From Pseudomonas sp. GM18 (GTDB taxonomy: Bacteria > Pseudomonadota > Gammaproteobacteria > Pseudomonadales > Pseudomonadaceae), in the NCBI RefSeq assembly GCF_000282195.1, contig NZ_AKJT01000132.1, forward strand, positions 1 through 53,118: a stretch of 53,118 nucleotides of DNA. The letters are read 5' to 3'. Within the stretch, counting starts at the first letter, position 1, and the number at the start of each line of letters is the position of its first letter. Shown one piece after another: positions 1 to 7,421 of the stretch. The notes under the pieces were generated by a model. That model made no database searches, was not told where the DNA came from, and worked only from the letters and a program-made list of their open reading frames with translations. Position numbers and translations under genes: made by a program.

Positions 1-53
1 AAGCTCGACAGCTGCTACGGCGGACGCAGCCTCGCAGACTCGGCAGCTGCTAC
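1..53. repeat. REP-like repeats, two copies in the same orientation
   Basis: Bases 1-18 are the tail of one copy (the window starts inside it) and 25-53 are a second copy ending in CAGCTGCTAC. Both match the REP units at 39789-39933 and, in the opposite orientation, 53086-53118. The second copy runs into the stop-codon side of the oxidoreductase gene. Such units are common in intergenic DNA of fluorescent pseudomonads and are moved by RAYT transposases; none is encoded here. Confidence 0.75.
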
Positions 54-844
54 AACGAGTGTGTCGCCTGTTTGATGTGAGCTGCAAAGCCCGACTGATC
101 CGCAGCAATCTCATCGCGTAACGTGAGTTGCGGAATGTCATACGCCCCTGAATTCTGCGGTCGGAAAGCAATCGGAGCAGTCTTCCCGAGATCATCGAAC
201 CGTTGGCCGAGCGCCTCACAGGTCGTTGCAAATCTCGCCTCATCCATTCGGCCGGTCCGATAGATCACGAACGGTGGCAGCACGTCGAAGCCGGGGTAAA
301 ACAGTACGCCATGGTGAATGGGGAATAGCACATCGTCGATGGGCCCATTGATGCCCCGTGGGCTGTAATGCGATTCCCATCCGCCCGCAGTGACGATCAG
401 CATCGCCCGTTTGCCCGCCAGCGTGCCTTCCCCGTAGCGGTCGCCCCAGCGCGCATCGGAGTGTTCCCCCACGCCATAGGCAAAACCATAGGCGTAGACG
501 CGTTCCACCCAGCCTTTGAGGATCGCCGGCATCGAGAACCACCACAGCGGAAACTGCAGAATGACGGTATCCGCCCAGAGCAGTTTCTCCTGTTCGAGGG
601 CGATGTCCTGTCGTTGCCGGCCTTCTTCAAAGGCGCGCTTGGAATCCAGCGAAGGATCGAACCGTGCGTGGGCTGGCCGGCCGGGACTGTCATCGGCATC
701 CAGCGAGGCTTTCCAGTCCATCGCGTACAAATCGGAGACCTGCACCCGGTGGCCGGCAGCCTCCAGGCGTTTGACGGCAAAGTCCTTGAGCGAACCGTTC
801 AATGATTTGGGTTCGGGATGGGCATAAACGAGCAGAACATTCAT
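50..844 (-). CDS. NAD(P)H dehydrogenase (quinone) / flavodoxin-like oxidoreductase
   Basis: This 264-residue protein belongs to the NQO1/MdaB flavodoxin-fold family of cytosolic FAD or FMN enzymes that reduce quinones by two electrons. It opens with a beta strand and cofactor loop (LLVYAHPEPKSLNGSL). Near residues 90-125 it has the family's FPLWWFSMPAILKGW segment, which lines the flavin and substrate site. The frame stays open to 997, but the start at 844 is preferred because it begins exactly at the flavodoxin fold and leaves an intergenic region for the divergent LysR gene. That arrangement suggests the neighbour controls it. The true substrate is unknown. Confidence 0.85.
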   Translation of the reverse strand: MNVLLVYAHPEPKSLNGSLKDFAVKRLEAAGHRVQVSDLYAMDWKASLDADDSPGRPAHARFDPSLDSKRAFEEGRQRQDIALEQEKLLWADTVILQFPLWWFSMPAILKGWVERVYAYGFAYGVGEHSDARWGDRYGEGTLAGKRAMLIVTAGGWESHYSPRGINGPIDDVLFPIHHGVLFYPGFDVLPPFVIYRTGRMDEARFATTCEALGQRFDDLGKTAPIAFRPQNSGAYDIPQLTLRDEIAADQSGFAAHIKQATHSL

Positions 845-885
845 CGCTGAGTCTCCGGTATCAGAAGCCAGCAGAATCGGACTTT

Positions 886-925
886 GCCAGGTATATTGGA
901 AATGAATAACCAATATGCCAGGTAT
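886..925. promoter_or_regulatory. Candidate LysR operator between the divergent pair
   Basis: The divergent spacer holds a perfect 7-bp inverted repeat, ATATTGG at 893-899 and CCAATAT at 910-916. It is embedded in a 9-bp direct repeat, GCCAGGTAT, at 886-894 and 917-925. Dyads of this kind between a LysR gene and its target are the usual regulator binding sites. The site abuts the LysR start codon, so autorepression is likely. Confidence 0.6.
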
Positions 926-929
926 TGCC

Positions 930-1823
930 ATGAATAATCTGCGACGTCTGGACATCAACCTGCTGCTGACCCTTGATGTCTTGCTCTCGGAGCACAACGT
1001 AACCCGTGCGGCGCAACGCCTGAATTTGTCTCAACCGTCGGTGAGTGTTCATCTCGCCAAATTGAGGGACATCTTCAGCGATCCGCTGTTACTGCCAGGG
1101 CCACGGGGCATGCGGCCCACGGCCCGCGCCGATGAGTTGCGCGAGCCGTTGCGTCTGGCCCTGGAAGCCCTGGAGCGCGCGGTGTCGCCCGCCAGCCCTT
1201 TCAACCCGGCCGAGGCGCGGCAGACGTGGAACGTCATGGCGTCTGATTATGGCGAGTCGACCATCATCTTGCCCGCGTTGGCCGGGCTGCGCTCGGCAGC
1301 ACCCGGCACGCGTTTGGCGCTGTTTGACCTGGTGCCGTCACAGCTGGCCAGGCAAGCGGAGCAGGGCGCAATCGATCTGGCGTTTCATACCAGCGAGGAC
1401 TCTCCCCTTGGCTTACGGCGTCGAACGTTGTTTACCGAACGGTATGTGTTGGTGGGACGTGCCGGCCATCCGCGGTTGAAAAAGCGGCCGACCCTTGCGC
1501 AATTCTGTGAGCTCGACCAGGTGATCGTGTCGCCGGATGGCGGGGGCTTCCAGGGTGTCACCGACAAGGCGCTTGCCAAGGTGGGCGTGACGCGCCGCGT
1601 GGTGCTGTCGGTGCCGCATTTCCTGTTTGTCCGGTCGGTGGTGGAGAGCACCGACATGGTCGCGATGCTGCCGTCGCGGCTGGTTCGCGATGGGCGTGGG
1701 CTGGAAGTGGTCGAGCCACCGCTTGAAGTTCCGGGTTACGAGATGTCGATGCTCTGGGCCGAGCGCTGCCACCGCGACCCTGGGCATCAATGGTTGCGTG
1801 ATTTCATTGTGAGTGCCTTGTGA
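930..1823 (+). CDS. LysR-family transcriptional regulator (NodD/SyrM-like branch)
   Basis: This is a 297-residue LysR-type regulator. Residues 1-62 form the winged helix-turn-helix, with the AAQRLNLSQPSVSVHLAKLR recognition region. The remainder is a periplasmic-binding-protein-like effector domain. The opening LRRLDINLLLTLDVLLSE resembles the NodD-like branch rather than the more common MDL-type starts. An in-frame ATG at 915 lies inside the operator-like repeat, so 930 is preferred. The gene is divergent from the quinone oxidoreductase and probably controls it. The effector is unknown. Confidence 0.88.
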   Translation: MNNLRRLDINLLLTLDVLLSEHNVTRAAQRLNLSQPSVSVHLAKLRDIFSDPLLLPGPRGMRPTARADELREPLRLALEALERAVSPASPFNPAEARQTWNVMASDYGESTIILPALAGLRSAAPGTRLALFDLVPSQLARQAEQGAIDLAFHTSEDSPLGLRRRTLFTERYVLVGRAGHPRLKKRPTLAQFCELDQVIVSPDGGGFQGVTDKALAKVGVTRRVVLSVPHFLFVRSVVESTDMVAMLPSRLVRDGRGLEVVEPPLEVPGYEMSMLWAERCHRDPGHQWLRDFIVSAL

Positions 1824-1917
1824 TTGCTATCAGTTAAACGCAATCAATGTGGGAGCGCCTTGTGTTGATTGAGGTGATTGGCTAATCTCGCATAAACACG
1901 CAAAAACAGGCATAACC

Positions 1918-2706
1918 ATGCACGTCGAGCATTCCTCCGCTGAACTCCCCCAACTTCGCCGCCAAAAAATCCTGCTGATCCTCGAACGTGACGGCAAGGT
2001 CATGGCTTCCGAGCTGAGCCTGCATTTCGCCGTATCCGAAGACACCATTCGCCGTGACCTGTCGGAGCTGGCCAGCGCCGGGCTGGTGCAGCGGGTGCAT
2101 GGCGGGGCGCTGCCGCGGCCCAAGGACACGGGCAAGGATTACTTCACCCGGGTCAGCGAAACCGACGAGGTGAAAACCCGGCTGGCGCAGCTCGCCGCGC
2201 GCCGGGTCAAAGACGGCCAGATCGTGATGTTCGATTCCGGGAGCACCACGCTGCAGATCGCACGCTCGCTGCCCGCTGACATTGTCATCACGGCTGTCAC
2301 TGCGTCGCCGATGATCGCGATCACCTTGGCCGAATATAAAGGCATCACGGTGATTGTCGCCGGTGGTCAGCTCAATCCCGCGACTATGTCCTCCAGCGGC
2401 CATGAAACTTTGCGGCTGATCGAGGGCATCAAGGCCGACCTGGTGTTCACCGGGGTCTGTGCCATTCATCCGGAAGTCGGCCTCAGCTCGCTGCATTTCG
2501 ATGAGGTGCCGGTGAAACAGGCGATGCTCGCCAGCGCCTCCCACGTGATTGCCGTGACCACCGCAGACAAACTGGGGGCGGTGGAGCCCTTTGTGGTTGC
2601 GCCTTGTGCCCGTGTGCATACGCTGATCACCGAGCGTCACGTGGCCTCGGGCAATCTCGAGGATTATCAAAAACTGGGGATCGAGGTGGTGCAGGCAGAC
2701 GCCTGA
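1918..2706 (+). CDS. DeoR/GlpR-family transcriptional regulator
   Basis: This 262-residue protein has a DeoR helix-turn-helix at about residues 15-70, with the signature SEDTIRRDLSELASAGLVQRVHGGAL. A DeoR sensor domain of the sugar-phosphate-isomerase-like fold follows, with the family motifs MFDSGSTTLQIA and LVFTGVCAIHPEVG. The family usually represses carbohydrate or nucleoside genes and is relieved by a phosphorylated sugar. No sugar operon lies next to it, so the target cannot be named. An AGG about nine bases upstream supports the start. Confidence 0.88.
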   Translation: MHVEHSSAELPQLRRQKILLILERDGKVMASELSLHFAVSEDTIRRDLSELASAGLVQRVHGGALPRPKDTGKDYFTRVSETDEVKTRLAQLAARRVKDGQIVMFDSGSTTLQIARSLPADIVITAVTASPMIAITLAEYKGITVIVAGGQLNPATMSSSGHETLRLIEGIKADLVFTGVCAIHPEVGLSSLHFDEVPVKQAMLASASHVIAVTTADKLGAVEPFVVAPCARVHTLITERHVASGNLEDYQKLGIEVVQADA

Positions 2707-2767
2707 GCGTCATCGCGCCCGGCGCTGCATGGGTTACGCTGATAGCAACGACGGGAGGAATGCAGTT

Positions 2768-3004
2768 ATGACTGAGCGCCATATAACCCACTCGGAAACG
2801 CTGTCGAACGGATGCACGATTGAGGTTAAAGCCGAGATATTGAGAGATGGTTCGCTGAAGATGTTCATGGGGGTCTATTGGCCGGACGGCTCGGCCATCG
2901 TCGAGGACAAACACCCCTCGCCGCATCTGCTGGACATGGAAGCGGCGATGGAGTGGGCCATCGAAAAAGCCAAAACCATCGGTAACAGCCAGAGAACGCT
3001 TTAA
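2768..3004 (+). CDS. Hypothetical small protein (78 aa)
   Basis: I do not recognise this family. The 78-residue product is soluble, with no signal peptide or membrane segment. Its first half looks like beta strands (GCTIEVKAEILRDGSLKMF) and its last 25 residues look helical. The ATG at 2768 follows a good GGGAGGAA ribosome site, which argues for a real gene and against the longer frame from 2729. It lies 61 bases after the DeoR gene in the same direction and could be co-transcribed. Confidence 0.6.
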   Translation: MTERHITHSETLSNGCTIEVKAEILRDGSLKMFMGVYWPDGSAIVEDKHPSPHLLDMEAAMEWAIEKAKTIGNSQRTL

Positions 3005-3130
3005 GGCCCGGCGATAACGGAATCATTGATCGGCTGGAAGGTCGTAACTATGGGTTTGAACGCACTGCGATCGATTCGCCGCTAGCGTCACCTCATCCCC
3101 GTAGTTCTGACCTTTTAGGACGTTAAAATA

Positions 3131-3358
3131 ATGAAGCGCACCGCGATAATGACCCTGGCCATTGCAAGTACTCTCCTGCTGGGAGGTTGCTTTCCTTACT
3201 GGGAAGAGGGAGACAGGTACGATCGGGATCACCGTGAATACCGTCGCGACCATGACCGTGGCTATTATTACCGTGATGATCGAGGGTATGACCGGGATTA
3301 CGATCGTCGTGATGATCGCCGTCGGCACCGCGACCATGACGACCGAGACGACGATTGA
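3131..3358 (+). CDS. Small putative lipoprotein with Asp/Arg/Tyr-rich tail
   Basis: This 75-residue protein starts with a classical lipoprotein signal, ending in the lipobox LLGGC with the acylated Cys near residue 20. The mature part is almost entirely Asp, Arg, Tyr and His in short repeats (RDHDRGYYYRDD), so it is highly charged and probably disordered. Small exported proteins of this composition are frequent in pseudomonads and have no assigned role. AGGA stands upstream of the start. Compare the Arg/His/Trp-rich exported protein at 18478-18876. Confidence 0.7.
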   Translation: MKRTAIMTLAIASTLLLGGCFPYWEEGDRYDRDHREYRRDHDRGYYYRDDRGYDRDYDRRDDRRRHRDHDDRDDD

Positions 3359-3416
3359 CCTGTCCATGCCCAGTTTCAGAGCGGCCATCACCGCTCTGAT
3401 CTCCTGAGGAATAACC

Positions 3417-3815
3417 ATGCGAAGGCTGACTGGGCATCTTGTTGCACCCCTCACTCAATGGCTGATGGCGTCGGGCATCGGCCTGACCGCCGTGGTGTTC
3501 AATGCACAGGCACAAATCCCACCTCAAGCCACTCAGGAAATAAACAGCTTGCTGGACTTTGTCGAGCACAGTGAATGCCGGTTTGTGCGTAACGGGAGCG
3601 AATACCAAGGCCCTCAGGCCCGGGCGCATCTGGAGAAGAAGCTGGAGTACCTTGAAGAACAGGACAGGGTGAACAGCGCCGAAGACTTCATTGAGCTGGC
3701 GGCCACTCAAAGCAGCACGAGTGGCCGAGCCTATGAAGTGCGCTGTCCGGCAGGCATACAACCGGCCAGTCTCTGGTTGAAGACCGAGCTACAGCGGCAA
3801 CGGCAACTTCATTGA
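3417..3815 (+). CDS. DUF5329-family exported protein
   Basis: This 132-residue protein has an N-terminal hydrophobic export signal ending near AQA (about residue 32). The conserved body resembles the DUF5329 family: I..LLDFVEHSECRFVRNGSEY near residues 43-63, then a helical LEKKLEYLEEQDRV region and a late YEVRCP. The two conserved cysteines, in ECRF and VRCP, could form a disulfide in the periplasm. A GAGGA ribosome site precedes the ATG. Function is unknown for the whole family. Confidence 0.75.
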   Translation: MRRLTGHLVAPLTQWLMASGIGLTAVVFNAQAQIPPQATQEINSLLDFVEHSECRFVRNGSEYQGPQARAHLEKKLEYLEEQDRVNSAEDFIELAATQSSTSGRAYEVRCPAGIQPASLWLKTELQRQRQLH

Positions 3816-3865
3816 TTGTCTTGTCGGGCACTAGCGCAGCGCCCGGTACAATCAAGCAGCGGCCT

Positions 3866-4717
3866 TCACGGCGTACCGAACATCGCCGTCCAATAGATTC
3901 CCGCATCACTCTTCGGGTCCACCGCGTAGGCTGCACCCAGTTCGCGAAACTGCGGGTTCATCAGGTTGGCGCAATGGCCCGGGCTGGCCAGCCAGCCATC
4001 CACTACCTTACGCACGGTGTCTTGCCCGGCGGCGATGTTTTCACCGACCTGCTGACCGGCGTAACCCGCCAGTTCAGCCCGATCACCCGGCGTGCGGCCG
4101 TCGCGGTCCTTGTGATCGAAAAAATTATGGTTGGCCATGGCCCGGCTGTGGCCCTCGGCGGCTGATCCGAGCGTGGCGTTCCAGGCCAGCGGCGTGGTGG
4201 CGGCGAAGGATTGGGCGCCACACTGGCGCGCTTGCGTGCGGGCGCTGTTCATCGCTTCGAGCAGTTTCTGGCCCTCCGCCTGCCAGTCGCCCAGCCGCCC
4301 GGACAACAGGGGACGCGCCAGCACGATGCGCCACTCTCGGCCCTCCCGGCTAACGCCGACGTCGACAAATTGCGGGTCCAGCACCACCCGGCAGAAGCTC
4401 TCCTGAATCGCCTTCATCGCGGCGGGCGCATCACGCGGACCGGACAAACTGATCGCCTGCACGTTAACCATCGGATAAGCCGCGCGGGCCAGTGCCTGCT
4501 GCAGGTCACCGATGCTGTTGGCGGACAGCACCAGACGCGGATCGCTGGCCAGCGGTGGCAACTCCGACGACGCCTGACCGGCACAGCGTTGTACCTGGCT
4601 GCGGTAAACGTTGATCGACTCGACCAGCTGTTGTTCATCGGCCGCCGACGCGATGACGCTGAACACCAACCCGCATGACAACACGCCAAGATGCAAAACG
4701 GATGACAGGCTGCGCAT
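3866..4717 (-). CDS. CAP-domain (SCP-like) secreted protein
   Basis: This 283-residue exported protein has a signal peptide ending at about residue 26 (VFSVIASAADE). The C-terminal 130 residues form a CAP/SCP (YkwD-like) domain. Visible CAP motifs are HSRAMANHNFFDH, GENIAAG and VDGWLASPGHCANLMNP near the end. The central part (about 30-140) is less conserved. The upstream in-frame ATG at 4762 lacks a signal, while 4717 has AGGGAGA ahead of it. Bacterial CAP proteins are extracytoplasmic and their biochemical role is mostly unknown. The gene diverges from the cell-wall hydrolase at 4901. Confidence 0.88.
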   Translation of the reverse strand: MRSLSSVLHLGVLSCGLVFSVIASAADEQQLVESINVYRSQVQRCAGQASSELPPLASDPRLVLSANSIGDLQQALARAAYPMVNVQAISLSGPRDAPAAMKAIQESFCRVVLDPQFVDVGVSREGREWRIVLARPLLSGRLGDWQAEGQKLLEAMNSARTQARQCGAQSFAATTPLAWNATLGSAAEGHSRAMANHNFFDHKDRDGRTPGDRAELAGYAGQQVGENIAAGQDTVRKVVDGWLASPGHCANLMNPQFRELGAAYAVDPKSDAGIYWTAMFGTP

Positions 4718-4900
4718 GAAAATCTCCCTTGAACGGACTGCGCTCATGATGCGCGATGTCACCCCTCTTTATGCAATGCCTTTTCGCGCCCCAAATGCAG
4801 TTTATTGCCTGCCTGTTGGTATGAATTCCGGCTACTACAATCAATCCAGGTCTGCGATCGTTTCGTTGCTCACGCCGGTTTCAATCAGAAGGGTCGGAAC

Positions 4901-5521
4901 ATGCGATTTAAAGGGGTAGCCACCTGTTTCGCAATCGTCCTTCTGTGCGGTCAGGTGTGGGCGACTGACCAGGAGCAAAAAAAGGAAGTGGCCGAAGAGA
5001 AGGCGCAGGTCCTGGAGCAGAAAGCAGCAGAGAAGGGCAGCGAAGTTCCGGTGCCCAAATCCGAGGTCATTACCCCCTCCGAGGTGCAGGCGGTCGATCC
5101 GGCTGGTGCCGCGCCGCTGGACGATGCCATTACGTGCCTTGCACGCAGTATTTACTGGGAAGCCAAAGGGGTAGCTGCTGCCGACATGGAAGGCGTCGCC
5201 AGCGTGGTCATGAACCGGCTGGGCCACGAAGGTTTTCCGGATACGGTGTGCGCCGTGGTCAAGCAAGGTTCCGAAAAGCATGCCTGCCAGTTTTCCTGGT
5301 GGTGCGACGGGCGTGCGGATCAGGTAAAGGAAGACGACGAATATGCCATCGCCAAGGAGATCGCGCGCAAGGCACTCAACAAGCAACTCACGGACCGCAC
5401 CCAGGGTGCCTTGTATTTCCACGACAGAACGGTGAAACCCGACTGGGCGAAGGAGTACATCAAGACAGGCGAGACCTCGAAGTTTCTGTTCTATAAGCCT
5501 GGTGGCGGAACGGCAAAGTAG
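4901..5521 (+). CDS. Cell wall hydrolase (SleB/CwlJ family)
   Basis: This 206-residue exported protein begins with a signal peptide cleaved near VWA-TD (about residue 20). A Lys/Glu-rich linker follows at about 22-45, then a Hydrolase_2 (SleB/CwlJ) domain from about residue 70. The family hallmarks ARSIYWEAKGVAAADMEGVASVVMNR and CQFSWWCDG are present. Such domains cleave the glycan strand of peptidoglycan, and Gram-negative members act in the periplasm. The start at 4901 is chosen over 4805 because it carries the signal peptide. Confidence 0.88.
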   Translation: MRFKGVATCFAIVLLCGQVWATDQEQKKEVAEEKAQVLEQKAAEKGSEVPVPKSEVITPSEVQAVDPAGAAPLDDAITCLARSIYWEAKGVAAADMEGVASVVMNRLGHEGFPDTVCAVVKQGSEKHACQFSWWCDGRADQVKEDDEYAIAKEIARKALNKQLTDRTQGALYFHDRTVKPDWAKEYIKTGETSKFLFYKPGGGTAK

Positions 5522-5540
5522 GTGCGAATCGCTTCGCACC
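5521..5540. terminator. Hairpin between convergent genes
   Basis: A perfect 8-bp stem (GGTGCGAA and TTCGCACC, loop TCGC) starts at the last base of the cell-wall hydrolase stop codon and precedes the end of the sensor kinase on the other strand. It lacks a T-tract, so it may act only as a weak bidirectional terminator or mRNA-stabilising hairpin. Confidence 0.45.
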
Positions 5541-5554
5541 ACCTGGCCCGTCCG

Positions 5555-7003
5555 TTATTGACCGCGAATGTAACGGGTGGGAAACGCCACGGTGATGGTC
5601 AGCCCCTCGCGCTTCCAGTCTCGGCGGATTTCGCCGTGAAGCTGGCCATGCACAGTCGCTTTTGCGAGAAGTGTGCCGAAACCGGTGCTGTCGGGTTCCC
5701 GGTCAATGAGCGGCCCATTCCTTTCGCTCCAGACAACGGTGAACACCTCCTCACTCTCGCTGCAGGAAATATCCAAAAGCCCTTCAGGCAAAGAGAGCGC
5801 CCCATATTTCGCGGCGTTGGTTGCAAACTCATGCAACAGCAGGGCGAAGCTGGTGACTGACGCACCGTCAATCGTTATGTCGGGGCCGGTCACGAAAGCG
5901 CGTGACTGGCTGTTGTCATCGCCACCGGCATAAGGCGCGAGAATGGTTTGAATGAGGGCATGCAATGTCGTTGGCTGCTCGTTACTCAAACCGTGCGGTA
6001 TGGTCAGGGTATGGGCTCGCGCCAATGCGTTCAGCCTTGCGCAAACGGCGGAGGCGAGTTCACCTGAGGTCGTTGCTGAACGGGCGCTCAGTGAGACCAC
6101 GCTGTTCGCCAGGGTGAACAGGTTTTTCACCCGGTGATCCATCTCTCTGATGAGCAGGCTCTTTTGTTCTTCCGCCTGTCGGCGCTCGGTGATATCGCGA
6201 GCGATTTTGGCCGCTCCGACGATACGGCCTTGCCGATTTCTGATGGGGGAGACGGCGAGAGAGATCTCGACAAGGCTGCCGTCTTTGCGCCGCCGGAGGG
6301 TTTCATAGTGTTCGATGCGCTCGCCTCGACGAATGCGCGCCAAAATGCCGGGTTCCTCATCCTGCCGATTCAGGGGCGTGAGTATGTCGATGGGTTGGCC
6401 GACGGCTTCTTCGGCTGTGTAACCGAAGAGTCGCTGGGCGCCAGCGTTCCAGTTGGTAATCGTGCCGTTCAGGTCTTTGGCGATGATTGCATCGGCGGAC
6501 GATTCGACCAGTGCGTCATGGATCAGCGCGGCTTCATCGGCGATGGTCTGGTCGGTCAGATCGATCAGCATGTTAACGGCGCCTATCAGGCCGCCTGCTG
6601 CATCGAAGATCGGCGAGGGGCACGCCAGAAAACGAACGCGTGTGCCATCCGGACGCTCGGCGATGGCTTCAAGCCCTCGGACAGGACGTTGTTCCTTTAA
6701 TGCCATGGCCATGGGGCATTCATCGTGGGGCAGCGGCGTGCCGTCAGGCCAATAGAGCTTCCAGGAGCCGCAGAAGGTGCTTTCCCCAAGCGTCGGGCTC
6801 ACTCCCCACAGCGCCACCGCTGCATGGTTGTAAAAGGTGATCAGACCCTTTGCATCGGTTGTGTAGATCGCCTCGGGCAGTGCCTCAAGGACATCACTCA
6901 ATCCCAGGTCGTGAAGGGATGGGGAGGTTTGCTCGCTACCTTCTGAGGACATACAGGTAGGTCCAATAGCGGTGTCGTCCTCATAGATAGGTCCTTGGCT
7001 CAT
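5555..7003 (-). CDS. PAS-PAS sensor histidine kinase, HWE/HisKA_2 type
   Basis: This is a 482-residue soluble kinase with no membrane segment. It has two PAS domains at about 35-150 and 160-275, the second of which is followed by a PAC-like GAAKIARDITERRQAEE linker. The HWE/HisKA_2 phosphoacceptor region carries His290 in EMDHRVKNLF, and the ATP-binding domain has the N-box HEFATNAAKYG around 391-401. Such kinases usually sense redox, light or small ligands through PAS cofactors and feed general-stress or c-di-GMP circuits. No response regulator is adjacent, so it is an orphan. It is divergent from kup. Confidence 0.88.
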   Translation of the reverse strand: MSQGPIYEDDTAIGPTCMSSEGSEQTSPSLHDLGLSDVLEALPEAIYTTDAKGLITFYNHAAVALWGVSPTLGESTFCGSWKLYWPDGTPLPHDECPMAMALKEQRPVRGLEAIAERPDGTRVRFLACPSPIFDAAGGLIGAVNMLIDLTDQTIADEAALIHDALVESSADAIIAKDLNGTITNWNAGAQRLFGYTAEEAVGQPIDILTPLNRQDEEPGILARIRRGERIEHYETLRRRKDGSLVEISLAVSPIRNRQGRIVGAAKIARDITERRQAEEQKSLLIREMDHRVKNLFTLANSVVSLSARSATTSGELASAVCARLNALARAHTLTIPHGLSNEQPTTLHALIQTILAPYAGGDDNSQSRAFVTGPDITIDGASVTSFALLLHEFATNAAKYGALSLPEGLLDISCSESEEVFTVVWSERNGPLIDREPDSTGFGTLLAKATVHGQLHGEIRRDWKREGLTITVAFPTRYIRGQ

Positions 7004-7421
7004 TCGCTAGCTCCATGCTGGTGGTGCCTTGGCACTCGATTCAGGTGATTCGGGTTGAAAATACAGGATATAGAGATGTGGTCAGGTCCCGGAAAGAACC
7101 TTGGCTCCAATTAAGGACTATTTTTGGTCGCACACAAGAAATTTGATCGAAATTCGCCCGCTGATGCCCGTACATTTTTACGGTTTCTTTACGGTAGGTA
7201 TTTTCCCTCGCGACGATACTTGCCGCGTTTTTTTGATCGTCGACAGGCCTGCAAAACTCGCCAGGTCGCCTTAACGAACGGCATGACACCCCATGGACTA
7301 ATCTCATTATCAAACTGTGGGGTTTCATGGCTGAGTCCAAACATTTACCGGCTGACCTCGCAAACCCTCTTGCTCGAAGGTGGCATGCCATTTCTTTCCT
7401 TCCATTTCAGAGAAGCTACCC
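7004..7421. other. Divergent intergenic region, no gene seen
   Basis: These 418 bases separate the sensor kinase and kup starts. No convincing coding frame was found. The stretch is richer in A+T than its surroundings. It contains two TTTACGG copies at 7177-7183 and 7188-7194, one helical turn apart, which could be a protein-binding site. The length would allow promoters for both genes and a structured kup leader. Confidence 0.5.
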
